Below, piece by piece: positions 8,094 through 16,888 of a stretch of 64,000 bases of DNA. The position numbers were made by a program, and so were the translations under genes. The notes beneath the pieces are model-generated. The model was not told where the DNA came from, did not search any database, and saw nothing but the letters and a program-made list of their open reading frames with translations. How positions within the stretch are numbered: position 1 is the first letter of the stretch; every line of letters begins with the position of its first letter. This stretch comes from Clostridiales bacterium (GTDB lineage: Bacteria; Bacillota; Clostridia; Oscillospirales; Oscillospiraceae), in the NCBI GenBank assembly GCA_029010715.1, contig JAQXKZ010000015.1, positions 62,001 to 126,000 on the forward strand. Direction: 5' to 3'.

Positions 8094-9891
8094 CAGAAAA
8101 GCAGACCGCGGCCGGGCGGAGCGCAGGCGCGCCGGCGCGGACTCTCCGCCGCGGCCGGTAAGGAAAAGGCGGGACAAGCGCACGATATATATTGTATGCG
8201 CGGTCCTTGCGGCGGTGTTCATTATATCGGTGGCCGTCGTTCTGAGAGGCGTGTCTGACAAGCGCGTATATAACAACTATATGCAGCAGGCGCAGCAGAG
8301 CTATTCTCAAAACGATTTTGACAGCGCGCTGGCCGCGCTGCGCAAGGCGGCTGCCGTGGATGAGACTGACGAGTGCCTGATGCTTATGGCAGACTGCTAT
8401 GAGACTCAGGAAAACTACACCAAGGCGCTGGAGATACTCAGAACGATGAATGTCCAGAACCCGACGGTCTCCTCCCGTATAGCCGCCATAGAGAAGCGCC
8501 GGCAGACGCTGAGCGAGGCCGAAAAGGTTACGATAGCCGGACGCCAGTACCCGCTGACCACGACCAGCCTTGTGCTTGACAATATGGGGATTACCGACGC
8601 CGCGCTTGACGACGTGCTGCAGCTGTATGCGCTCGACAGCCTCTCACTGGCCGGTAACTCGCTGTATGATATCTCAAAGCTGACGAGCCTGGGCGGACTT
8701 GTTTCGCTGAATCTGAGCGGGAACAACATCAGCAGCCTTGCGCCGCTCACCTCTCTGACCGGCCTGCGCACGCTGTATCTGGACAATAACCCCGTTACCG
8801 ATCTCACGCCGCTCTACAGCCTGACGAACCTGACAAGCCTCAGTATAAAGGGCATAAGCATTACCGAGAGCCAGTTGGAGGCGCTGTCAAAGGCGCTGCC
8901 GAACTGCGCCATACACAGCGAGGCAGCTCAGGAGGAGGTACAGGACATAAGCTTCGGCGGCGCCACCTTCAAGTCGGACGTTACGGAGCTTGACCTGAGC
9001 GGAATGGGCCTGCGCGATATATCGGCGCTTGCTAACTGCGAGAACCTGATCTCGCTCAACCTAAGCAACAACAGTATCAGCGACCTGAGTCCGCTGATGA
9101 ACATACCGACGCTGCAGTGGCTGGACGTGTCCTACAACCAGCTGAGCGATCTCAGGCCGCTCATGGGCATAAGCAGCCTGCGCTTCCTGAACGCCTCGGG
9201 CAACAGCATCACAAGCACCGCACCTCTGAGCATGATGGACGGGCTCACGGAGCTGTATCTCGACGGCAATCCGCTGAAGAGTTTTTCCAGCCTGAAGAAG
9301 CTGAAAAATCTGACCTCGCTCGGTCTGAGCGGCACAGGACTGGACGACGAGGGAATGCGCTGCCTGAACTCCCTGGTCCTGCTGCGCACACTCAATGTCG
9401 AGGATAATCCGGACATAACCGGAGAGGCGGTGGATGAGCTGCGATCAAAGCTCGGCAACTGTACGATCAGTCATTCCGAGCTGGCATATTCAGTGGACAT
9501 AGACGGAAACACAATAACGACCATAGCGACGGAGCTGTCTATGCCGAACCGCGGGATAATAGACCTCAGCAGCTTGTCGCAGCTGGGCTGCCTTCAGACC
9601 GTGGATCTCAGCGGCAACTGCATAAGCAACGTATACCCCTTTCAGTACTCGGACAGCCGTTTTACCATAATCTCGCTCAATCTCAGCAGCAACAGGCTGG
9701 AGGACGCGACCCCTCTGTCTACGCTGCAGAACATCGAGACGCTTGACCTGTCAAACAATTACATCAGCTCGGAGCTGCCGTTTATGGCCATGTTCAGCCT
9801 GCGCACGCTGGTGCTCACCGACAATCCGCTGACAGAAGAGCAGGTCGAAAGCATAAGGAACGCCCTGCCGAACTGCGATGTTATTTTCTGA
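8083..9891 (+). CDS. Membrane-anchored leucine-rich repeat protein
   Basis: 602 residues, starting at the ATG at 8083 with AGGAGAAACCCG just before. The short Arg/Lys-rich N-terminus precedes one transmembrane helix (about residues 31-53), giving a type II topology. A TPR-like helical stretch follows (YMQQAQQSYSQNDFDSALAA and on). Three blocks of internalin-like repeats of about 22 residues come next (LTSLGGLVSLNLSGNNIS type), separated by linkers. There is no LPXTG signal or transglutaminase domain. It is probably an envelope adhesion or scaffold protein working with the repeat-tail membrane protein upstream. The function is inferred from architecture only. Confidence 0.8.
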   Translation: MKADRKADRGRAERRRAGADSPPRPVRKRRDKRTIYIVCAVLAAVFIISVAVVLRGVSDKRVYNNYMQQAQQSYSQNDFDSALAALRKAAAVDETDECLMLMADCYETQENYTKALEILRTMNVQNPTVSSRIAAIEKRRQTLSEAEKVTIAGRQYPLTTTSLVLDNMGITDAALDDVLQLYALDSLSLAGNSLYDISKLTSLGGLVSLNLSGNNISSLAPLTSLTGLRTLYLDNNPVTDLTPLYSLTNLTSLSIKGISITESQLEALSKALPNCAIHSEAAQEEVQDISFGGATFKSDVTELDLSGMGLRDISALANCENLISLNLSNNSISDLSPLMNIPTLQWLDVSYNQLSDLRPLMGISSLRFLNASGNSITSTAPLSMMDGLTELYLDGNPLKSFSSLKKLKNLTSLGLSGTGLDDEGMRCLNSLVLLRTLNVEDNPDITGEAVDELRSKLGNCTISHSELAYSVDIDGNTITTIATELSMPNRGIIDLSSLSQLGCLQTVDLSGNCISNVYPFQYSDSRFTIISLNLSSNRLEDATPLSTLQNIETLDLSNNYISSELPFMAMFSLRTLVLTDNPLTEEQVESIRNALPNCDVIF

Positions 9892-10090
9892 TACCGTACA
9901 CTGACAGAACTGCCGGACAAGTCGGGCTGTGCCAGCGGCGCAGGGATAACGCATCGCGGGACAGCTGCCTGTACGCGCATGTAACAGATTTGGAAATATT
10001 TTGTAGACATGTACAAAAAACGCAATGAAAGTCAGTGATATGTGACGATTGTTGCAGTATTCACAAAAAATACTTCTTTTCCGGCGGGGA

Positions 10091-10102
10091 TTGTGCTATA
10101 AT
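10091..10102 (+). promoter_or_regulatory. Extended -10 promoter of hpf
   Basis: TTGTGCTATAAT: a perfect -10 at 10097-10102 with TG one base upstream (extended -10). There is no good -35. The leader to the ATG is about 55 nt. Confidence 0.6.
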
Positions 10103-10165
10103 ATAGACAAGAAGAGGCGGAGCGTGCCGCTTCTCTACTGGCACAAACGAAAGGAGTTGTCACAT

Positions 10166-10714
10166 ATGAAGTTCACTTTCACCGAGAAAAGGATGGATTC
10201 CTCCGAGGAGCTCAGGGCCTATGCGATGCGTAAAATCGGTAAGCTCGACAGGCTCTTCAGGACAGAGGCGGAGGCCTACGTGACCTTCAGCATCGAGAGG
10301 GGCAGATTCCTGGCAGAGATCACCATCCACAACAACGGTATGTTCTACCGTGCAAGCGAACTTACAAACGACATGTATGCTTCTGTTGACTCCGGCGTTG
10401 CCGCCATCGAACGCCAGATCCGCAGAAACAAGACCCGTCTGGAAAAAAAGCTCAGAGAGGGTGTGCTTGACCGGGACATTGCTCCCGCTTATGCAGCCGC
10501 GCAGGACGAACCCGACGAGGAATTCAAAATTGTCCGCGAGAAGCGCTTCTCCATCAAGCCAATGTCGGCAGAGGAAGCCATACTGCAGATGAACCTGCTG
10601 GGACATGAGTTCTTCGTTTTCAAGAACATGGATTCCGACGACGCGGTATCCGTGGTCTACAAGCGCAGACAGGGTGGCTACGGGCTTATCTGCGACGACG
10701 GCCTGGATGACTGA
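10166..10714 (+). CDS. hpf: Ribosome hibernation-promoting factor, long form
   Basis: 182 residues, the long HPF type of most Gram-positives. The N-terminal S30AE domain (about residues 1-100) binds the 30S decoding region. The C-terminal domain (about 125-182, with EEAILQMNLLGHEFFVFKN) dimerises 70S ribosomes into 100S particles. The domains are joined by an acidic linker. The ATG at 10166 follows AAAGGAG; an earlier in-frame ATG at 10049 lies upstream of the promoter. It is monocistronic, with its own extended -10 promoter and terminator, as expected for a stress or stationary-phase gene. Confidence 0.93.
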   Translation: MKFTFTEKRMDSSEELRAYAMRKIGKLDRLFRTEAEAYVTFSIERGRFLAEITIHNNGMFYRASELTNDMYASVDSGVAAIERQIRRNKTRLEKKLREGVLDRDIAPAYAAAQDEPDEEFKIVREKRFSIKPMSAEEAILQMNLLGHEFFVFKNMDSDDAVSVVYKRRQGGYGLICDDGLDD

Positions 10715-10731
10715 TTCGTGAAATTTTACAG

Positions 10732-10761
10732 ATCACCGGGGTACTCTCCGGTGATTTTTTT
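10732..10761 (+). terminator. Terminator of hpf
   Basis: 8-bp stem ATCACCGG/CCGGTGAT followed by seven T. Confidence 0.9.
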
Positions 10762-10825
10762 AGGACGACATGTGGGGAAACTTCGACAGGGAAAATGAAA
10801 AGTTGATGAAATTTGCGCAAATCTC

Positions 10826-10852
10826 TTGCATATTCCCCGTGTCGGGTATAAT
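10826..10852 (+). promoter_or_regulatory. Promoter of the zinc-ribbon gene
   Basis: Perfect TATAAT at 10847-10852. The best -35 is TTGCAT at 10826 with a short 15-nt spacer. Confidence 0.45.
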
Positions 10853-10895
10853 ATGTACAGAGAACTCGGCGGAAATACTTAAGGAGGTATGAGTT

Positions 10896-11141
10896 ATGAA
10901 ATGTCCCCGCTGCGGAAGTGAAATGACGGTCGATAACCATCGCAAGTATCCGATTGAGATGTGCTACAACTGCGGATATATGGAAGGTCGCAACTTCGGA
11001 GAGAATCCTCAGGGAGTGAGCAATTTCCAGCACCTGAAGGGACTCAACTTCAATGAACTGGTTGCATTTATGGTCGAGGGAATCGGTGTCGATGAGGATA
11101 AGCTGTCCGACTGGCTGACCGATATCTACAAAGAGAACTGA
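10896..11141 (+). CDS. Small zinc-ribbon protein, function unknown
   Basis: 81 residues. The N-terminal two CxxC knuckles (MKCPRCGSE and CYNCGYMEG) form a zinc ribbon. A mostly alpha-helical acidic C-terminal half follows (NELVAFMVEGIGVDEDKLSDW). A very strong site (AAGGAGGT) precedes the ATG. It has its own promoter and strong terminator. Small zinc ribbons like this often bind nucleic acid or serve as accessory subunits; nothing in the sequence points to a specific role. Confidence 0.8.
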   Translation: MKCPRCGSEMTVDNHRKYPIEMCYNCGYMEGRNFGENPQGVSNFQHLKGLNFNELVAFMVEGIGVDEDKLSDWLTDIYKEN

Positions 11142-11154
11142 AATCCCGCGTTTT

Positions 11155-11201
11155 AAAGACAGACGGGGGGGAGCGCTGGCTTCCCCCGTCTGTCTTTTTT
11201 T
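11155..11201 (+). terminator. Strong terminator after the zinc-ribbon gene
   Basis: 15-bp stem AAAGACAGACGGGGG and its complement, ending in seven T. Confidence 0.92.
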
Positions 11202-11204
11202 GCA

Positions 11205-11233
11205 TTGCCATTATTGGGCCGCTGGGTTATAAT
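11205..11233 (+). promoter_or_regulatory. Promoter of rsmI
   Basis: TTGCCA (11205-11210), 17-nt spacer, perfect TATAAT (11228-11233), directly after the preceding terminator. Confidence 0.72.
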
Positions 11234-11345
11234 TACCGGGGCGGACTCATGCCGGAATCCTGTAAAAAGCAGGCACGGCCCGGTATTCAGTAAAGAATAT
11301 CCAGTCCGGATTGAAGAACAATATCAGACAGGACGCGGTACGGCT

Positions 11346-12278
11346 ATGGATGAAATAAAAGAAAACGAAATAATCGAAGAACCGGAAGAAATAAACGAGA
11401 GCAATATAAAGGGGAACGGGAAGCTGTATATAGTGGCGACACCGATAGGCAATTCCCGCGATATGTCGCCGCGGGGCAGGCAGATACTCGCCGAGGTGGA
11501 CATCATCGCCGCCGAGGATACGCGCCGTTCCATGGTGCTGCTGGGCAAGCTCGGGATTCGCAACAGACTGGTGTCAAACCACAAATTCAACGAGTACGGC
11601 AAGGCCAAGTATTTCATAAACGAAATGCTCGGCGGCAAGAGCGTCGCGGTCATCAGCGACGCCGGCACGCCGTGCATATCCGACCCGGGGAACGAGCTTA
11701 TAAAGGCGGCAATAGAGGCCGGCATACAGGTCACAGGCGTGCCCGGCTGCTGCGCGGCCGTGACGGCGCTGTCAGTGTCGGGCTTTGACCTGTCAAGCTT
11801 TATGTTTCTGGGCTTTTTCCCGCGGGAGAACGCCGATAGGAAGAAGATGCTGGAAAAGATGCGCCGCGGCGATACGCGCACTTATGCGCTCTATGAGTCG
11901 CCGAAGCGGATAATGGAGCTGGTAGACTTCTTTATCCGGAGCGGTGCGCGCTGCCGCATGTGCCTGTGCAACGATCTGACAAAGCTGCATGAGATGAGCT
12001 TTCGCGGTACGCCGGACGAGGTCAGGGAGCAGCTGCTCGCAAAGGGCAATTACGACAAGGGTGAATACGCGGTAATAGTCGAGATAGACGAGGACTATAT
12101 ATTCAACAAGGTCGAGCACACGGTAAGCGCCGAGGCCATGCTGGTCGATGCAATGGTCGCGGGCTCACTGTCGGCAAAAGACGCCGTTGCGGCGGTGATT
12201 GCCGACGAAAACAACTCCTACAGCAAAAACGAGCTGAAAGCTGCCGCGCTGAACCTCAAGCGGATGTTTGGTGGCTGA
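11346..12278 (+). CDS. rsmI: 16S rRNA (cytidine1402-2'-O)-methyltransferase RsmI
   Basis: Methylates the ribose of C1402 in the 16S rRNA decoding centre with SAM. Tetrapyrrole-methylase fold: LYIVATPIGNSRDMSPR (the usual GNL-x-D is GNSRD here), AEDTRRSMVLLG, SDAGTPCISDPG, and a C-terminal RsmI-specific helical region. The start is the ATG at 11346 (MDEIKENE). It adds about 25 acidic residues before the domain, a little longer than usual, and the ribosome site is weak. The next gene starts 1 nt after its stop. Confidence 0.92.
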   Translation: MDEIKENEIIEEPEEINESNIKGNGKLYIVATPIGNSRDMSPRGRQILAEVDIIAAEDTRRSMVLLGKLGIRNRLVSNHKFNEYGKAKYFINEMLGGKSVAVISDAGTPCISDPGNELIKAAIEAGIQVTGVPGCCAAVTALSVSGFDLSSFMFLGFFPRENADRKKMLEKMRRGDTRTYALYESPKRIMELVDFFIRSGARCRMCLCNDLTKLHEMSFRGTPDEVREQLLAKGNYDKGEYAVIVEIDEDYIFNKVEHTVSAEAMLVDAMVAGSLSAKDAVAAVIADENNSYSKNELKAAALNLKRMFGG

Positions 12279-12279
12279 T

Positions 12280-13434
12280 ATGGGCAGACTTACACAGGAG
12301 CTTGAAAGAGCGCTGCCGGGGCTGGTGAAGGCCGTATTCTCTCAGCCGGTGGATAAGCTGGGGGAGAGCAAGGTCACACTGCGTCCGATACGGCTGAAGT
12401 CGGGACTGTGCTATCAGGCCGAGCTGTTCAGGGACAACAAGGCATATCACCGGAATCTTGACGCCGGGGCGCTGAGCGCATATGCGGAAAACGAGCTTGA
12501 AGGGCGCTACCGCCAGGTGCTGATAGTGTCGTCGGAGGGCGGCGGACAGTACTGCCTGAAGGCAAACGGAGAGTATAAAAAGACCGCCTCAACGGCCGCT
12601 GTGCCGCGCCCGGGCGCGGCCGCGGCGCATAACCGCGAAAAGGAGTACATACTCAGAGAGGGCGAGAACATTCCCGCGCTTGTGGATCTCGGCGTTTTCA
12701 CGCGGGATTTCCGGGTGGTGCGCTCAAAATACGGCAAGTACAGGCAGATAAACCGCTTCGTCGAACTCGTGGACCAGGCCTTTGCCGGGGACGGTAAGAA
12801 GGAGATAAGCATACTTGACTTCGGCTGCGGCAAGTCGTATCTGACCTTCATACTGTATTATTACTTTTCGGTGAAAAAGGGAATGCGCACGAACATTACG
12901 GGCTATGACCTGAAGGCCGACGTGGTGGAGCGCTGCAACGCTCTGGCAGCCGAATACGGCTATGAGGGACTGCGCTTCGAGGTCGCGGATGTAACGAGGG
13001 ATGCGCTGGCTGACAGGCACATAGACATGGTTGTCACGCTGCACGCCTGCGACGTGGCCACGGACTACGCGCTGGCCTATGCGGTAAACAGGAGAGTGGA
13101 ACGCATATTCTCCGTGCCCTGCTGCCAGCATGAGGTGAACGCATCTGCGCACAAGGGCGGAGACCTGGACCTGCTGCTGGAATACGGCATAATCAGGGAG
13201 CGCGCCTGCGCGCTGCTGACCGATTCCATACGCGCAGCGGTACTTGAGGACGCGGGCTACGAGGTCGACATGATAGAATTTGTGGACTTTGAGCACTCGC
13301 CAAAAAACCTGATGATCCGGGCAAAGCGTACCGGCCGCTGCCGCGGCGCTGGCCGCTGCGAAGCGGAACGGCTCAGGGATAAATACGGCTTCAGGCAGAC
13401 GCTGCTGGAGCTTATACCGGACAGAGGCTCATGA
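12280..13434 (+). CDS. Class I SAM-dependent methyltransferase (Methyltransf_32-like)
   Basis: 384 residues. The central Rossmann methyltransferase has SILDFGCGKSYLTF (SAM-binding motif I), the acidic ITGYDLKAD (motif II) and VVTLHACDVATDYALA. The N-terminal 140 residues form a separate region. CCQHEVN follows the catalytic core, as seen in GSTCD/Methyltransf_32 proteins. The substrate is unknown; the tie to rsmI suggests RNA or the translation apparatus, but that is inference. The start is the ATG at 12280, 1 nt after the rsmI stop, with GGTGG as a weak site. Confidence 0.8.
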   Translation: MGRLTQELERALPGLVKAVFSQPVDKLGESKVTLRPIRLKSGLCYQAELFRDNKAYHRNLDAGALSAYAENELEGRYRQVLIVSSEGGGQYCLKANGEYKKTASTAAVPRPGAAAAHNREKEYILREGENIPALVDLGVFTRDFRVVRSKYGKYRQINRFVELVDQAFAGDGKKEISILDFGCGKSYLTFILYYYFSVKKGMRTNITGYDLKADVVERCNALAAEYGYEGLRFEVADVTRDALADRHIDMVVTLHACDVATDYALAYAVNRRVERIFSVPCCQHEVNASAHKGGDLDLLLEYGIIRERACALLTDSIRAAVLEDAGYEVDMIEFVDFEHSPKNLMIRAKRTGRCRGAGRCEAERLRDKYGFRQTLLELIPDRGS

Positions 13435-13478
13435 AAGGCTTCATCCGCTTTCAGGTATCAGGGCAGGTTAATAACCGT

Positions 13479-13513
13479 ACCGGCATTGCTGCGCGCGATG
13501 CCGGTGCTTTTTT
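13479..13513 (+). terminator. Terminator of the rsmI operon
   Basis: 8-bp stem ACCGGCAT/ATGCCGGT followed by GC and six T. Confidence 0.85.
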
Positions 13514-13559
13514 GCGCTGCCTGACAAGGGCGCACTGCGGTGCGGAACAGAGAAACCGA

Positions 13560-13588
13560 TTGAATTACCGCGGAATATGTGCTATAAA
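13560..13588 (+). promoter_or_regulatory. Promoter of the glycosyltransferase-like cluster
   Basis: TTGAAT (13560-13565), 17-nt spacer, TATAAA (13583-13588). The leader to the GTG start is about 175 nt, in which I see no recognised riboswitch. Confidence 0.6.
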
Positions 13589-13769
13589 TATAAGCAGAAA
13601 ATGGCTTTTATCCGGAATCCGATGAAAAGCATACACAGGCTGATTTTACAGCGCGGATTCTGCATGTTGCGCGACGGAGCGTCCGCCGGATCCGACAGCA
13701 AAATGCGGTGCTTTGAATTCGCGGACCGTATCGCCGGCCATTTATAAACAGCTATTACGGAGGCAGCAG

Positions 13770-15317
13770 GTGAAGGGCAGACGACTGAACGGATGCGCGC
13801 TGGGACTGGAAAAGTTCGCGGCGGCTGTTATCATTATCCTCTCGCTTTTGTTTATAACATATCTGACCGGCGCTGCTTTCCTGGAGACGACGGATATAAG
13901 CACGAATAACGCCGCCGGCGAATGCGCGGATATTTTTTCTGACAATGTATTCCTGAATATAATACTGACTGCGATTTTTCTTGCCGGACTGTATCTGTTT
14001 TACAGGCACAGCTTTGAGATCAGCATAAGGAAGCTTGAACGGGTGCTGCTGTTATGGACATTCGCGCTTGGCATGGCTTTTATAGCAAGTACGAAGCTCC
14101 GGGCGCCGTGGTACAGCGATTCCTACCTCGTCGTATATGCCGCTCAGCGCGCTGCGGTGGGGGAGTTCTCCGCAATGGACAACTATTTTGTGCGTTTTCC
14201 GTTTCAGTTCGGCTATGTTATGTATGCCGAGATCTTCTTCCGTATTGTCAAAACCGTGATGCACGGACTGCCGGAAGGCTACTACTGTATCGCGCTGCAG
14301 GCAGTGAACCTGCTGTGGCTGCTGCTGGGCTATCATGCGCTGATACGCATGTCGATGTTTATTTTCTCCAGCAAACGCATACAGAAGCTGACGGCGCTGC
14401 TGCTGTTCTTCTGCCTGCCGCCGGTATTCAGCTGCACTTTCCTGTACGGAAATATGCCGGCTTTCGGCTGCGGAACGGCGGCGCTGTGGATGTTCCTCGC
14501 ATTTCTGAACCGCGGGCGGCTCAGATACGGACTAGCCTGCGCGGTGTTTCTGACGGCGGCGGTCATATTGAAGCTGAACCTGCTTATATTCTGTGTCGCT
14601 GTGGCAATAGTATGGGTAATGGAGCTGCTCAAAAAGTTCTCTTTCAGGTCCCTTGTGTGCTTCATACTCGCGGCGGTATGTGTGCTTACGGTGAAGCAGC
14701 TGCCTCAGAGGCTTTATGAGCAGCGCAGCGGTAAGGATTTCGGCTCGGGAATACCGATGATCGCATGGATGGCGATGGGCTTCAACGAGGGCCATGCCGG
14801 TCCCGGATGGTACAGCGAGGACTGTACGGTAAAGGCGTTCGCAGCCAATGGGAATGACCCGGAGGCCACCGCAGAGTACGCGAAGAAGGTGCTTGCCAGG
14901 CGCATGGAAGAGTTCAGGGAGCGGCCGGGAAAGGCGCTGAGCTTTTTCTCCGAAAAGCTGCGCACGCAGTGGAACGAACCGAGCTACGGGAGCCTGTGGC
15001 TAAATCAGGTGCAGCCGAGCTACAGTGAAAAGACCGGGATATACAGGCTCCTGTGCGAAAGCGGCGAGCCGGTGACCAAGGTGCTGATGAACCAGTTTCA
15101 GCAGCTGGTGTTCTTCGGAATGCTGCTGAGCCTGTTTGAGCTGTGGCGGCAGCGCGATATGCGAAACTGCCTGCTGCCGCTGATCGTGTTGGGAGGGCTG
15201 CTGTACCATCTGCTTTTCGAGGCCAAGAGCCTGTACGCGCAGCCGTACTTTATGCTGATGATACCGATGGCGGCCTTTGGTTTCGGCTGGTTTTTCTACA
15301 GAATAGAGAACCGGTGA
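13770..15317 (+). CDS. Polytopic membrane protein, GT-C glycosyltransferase-like
   Basis: 515 residues from a GTG start with GGAGG 6 nt upstream; a TTG at 13713 is in frame but has no ribosome site. About 11-12 hydrophobic helices are present. The first large loop (about residues 110-150, RAPWYSDSYLVVYAAQRAA) has the position and acidic residue expected of the first extracytoplasmic loop of GT-C enzymes that use polyprenyl-phosphate sugars. A soluble segment follows in the second half (FNEGHAGPGWYSEDC). It is probably involved in decorating wall polymers or lipids. It sits directly before a GtrII-like gene; both probably belong to one surface-glycan operon. Confidence 0.65.
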   Translation: MKGRRLNGCALGLEKFAAAVIIILSLLFITYLTGAAFLETTDISTNNAAGECADIFSDNVFLNIILTAIFLAGLYLFYRHSFEISIRKLERVLLLWTFALGMAFIASTKLRAPWYSDSYLVVYAAQRAAVGEFSAMDNYFVRFPFQFGYVMYAEIFFRIVKTVMHGLPEGYYCIALQAVNLLWLLLGYHALIRMSMFIFSSKRIQKLTALLLFFCLPPVFSCTFLYGNMPAFGCGTAALWMFLAFLNRGRLRYGLACAVFLTAAVILKLNLLIFCVAVAIVWVMELLKKFSFRSLVCFILAAVCVLTVKQLPQRLYEQRSGKDFGSGIPMIAWMAMGFNEGHAGPGWYSEDCTVKAFAANGNDPEATAEYAKKVLARRMEEFRERPGKALSFFSEKLRTQWNEPSYGSLWLNQVQPSYSEKTGIYRLLCESGEPVTKVLMNQFQQLVFFGMLLSLFELWRQRDMRNCLLPLIVLGGLLYHLLFEAKSLYAQPYFMLMIPMAAFGFGWFFYRIENR

Positions 15318-15352
15318 CGCCGCAATCTCATCTACCCGGGAGGATAATGACT

Positions 15353-16870
15353 ATGGCTAAGCGAAGCGCGTCGCTCACCGACAGGTCGTGGCGCTGGCTG
15401 TGCCGAGCGTACAGGGAGAATAAAACGCCGTTTCTGGCGTCGCTGACAGCGGGCTTTGCCGCGCACGGCTTCGCCTTTACAAACAAATTACTCAACCACG
15501 ATGAAATAGAGTCCCTTTTCGGCAAGGGGGCTACCGTTACTTCGGGACGCTGGGGGCTGGAGCTTGTTAAGCTGCTGTTTCCGGACTGGTCCATGCCGTG
15601 GATATACGGAATATTAAGCGTGCTGCTCCTGTCCGCGGCGGTCTGCCTCGCGGTGCGGATACTGAATATCCGCTCAAAGCCGCTGCAGGCGCTGCTGGGG
15701 GCGCTGGTGCTGTCCTTCCCGTCGCTGACAGGTACCTTCTGCTTTATGTTTACAAGTTCATCGTATGCGCTGGCGTTTCTGATGTCGGTGCTGTCGGTGT
15801 ATGAATATCAGCGAGGCGGAAAGCTGCGTGTTCCGCTGAGTATACTGTTCCTCGTGCTCGGGGTGAGTATATATCAGGCGTATATTTCCGTTGCGGCCTG
15901 CCTGTACATCCTGCTGATGATAGAGGATGCGCTGGAACCGGACAGCTCGCCGCTGCAGATAGTGCTGTTCGGACTGAAGGCGCTGCTGCTGATGGCGGTC
16001 TCTGTGGCGGTGTATTACGCCATAACTCAGTTGGTGTTCGCCGCGACGGGGGCGCAGTTTAACGACTATGTCACTGAAAATGTCAACGGCAGTGTGAGCC
16101 TGATTAGGCGGATACGGATTGCCTATGATTCGTTCCTGTATACCTTCTCGTTCAGAAATTTCTACCTTATCAGTACCGAGGCCTCCCGCTATATACACAT
16201 CGCGCTGGGAGCGCTGATGCTGATGTGCCTCGGGGCGCTGTCGGTCAGGAACCGGAAGCCCATGCACGCGGCGCTGCTGCTGGTGCTGACGGCGCTGCTG
16301 CCGCTCGGCATAGAGTGCATGTATCTGATAATGTCGCCCGAGTCGATACACACGCTGGTCGTATACAGCTTCGTGTCGGTATACCTGCTCGCAGCGATCA
16401 TAACAGAGCGGATGCGCACTCTGACCGGGAGGTCAGCGGGCGACCTTATGGCGCTGCTGCTTGCGGCGGTGACGCTGATAAACGTGTATTTTGCGAACAT
16501 GTGCTATCTGAAGCTCGAATTGCAATACAGGAACGCGGACGCATTTTACACCTCCCTCTGCGCGCAGATAAAAAACACAGAGGGCTTCGACAAAGACACC
16601 AAGCTGGCCATAATCGGCTATCAGGACAATTTGATGTTCATACCGGAGGAGCTGGACACGGAACTGCTGATGGGACCGGCGCACGACCTTGTAAATGTTT
16701 ATTCACGCGAAAACTTTTTCCGCTATTATCTAAGCTTTGATATTCCGTTTGCCGGCGGGGATGAACTTGAACGCCTCAGTGCCGACGAGCGTGTCCGGGA
16801 TATGAGTGAGTACCCGTATTACGGTTCCGTCCGGAAAATAGATGATTATATCGTCGTAAAGCTTGGCTGA
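15353..16870 (+). CDS. Glucosyltransferase GtrII-like membrane protein
   Basis: 505 residues, about 11 TM helices. The N-terminal NKLLNHDEIESLFGKGATVT and the following GRWGLELV match the Glucos_trans_II (GtrII) family. That family transfers glucosyl units from a polyprenyl-phosphate carrier to surface polysaccharide. I chose the ATG at 15353, 9 nt after GGGAGG; the in-frame ATG at 15347 is too close to that site. The C-terminal 100 residues are soluble and probably outside the cell. It follows the GT-C-like gene by 35 nt and precedes a lipoprotein gene by 18 nt. Confidence 0.75.
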   Translation: MAKRSASLTDRSWRWLCRAYRENKTPFLASLTAGFAAHGFAFTNKLLNHDEIESLFGKGATVTSGRWGLELVKLLFPDWSMPWIYGILSVLLLSAAVCLAVRILNIRSKPLQALLGALVLSFPSLTGTFCFMFTSSSYALAFLMSVLSVYEYQRGGKLRVPLSILFLVLGVSIYQAYISVAACLYILLMIEDALEPDSSPLQIVLFGLKALLLMAVSVAVYYAITQLVFAATGAQFNDYVTENVNGSVSLIRRIRIAYDSFLYTFSFRNFYLISTEASRYIHIALGALMLMCLGALSVRNRKPMHAALLLVLTALLPLGIECMYLIMSPESIHTLVVYSFVSVYLLAAIITERMRTLTGRSAGDLMALLLAAVTLINVYFANMCYLKLELQYRNADAFYTSLCAQIKNTEGFDKDTKLAIIGYQDNLMFIPEELDTELLMGPAHDLVNVYSRENFFRYYLSFDIPFAGGDELERLSADERVRDMSEYPYYGSVRKIDDYIVVKLG

Positions 16871-16888
16871 TAATGGGAGGGGTTTGGC

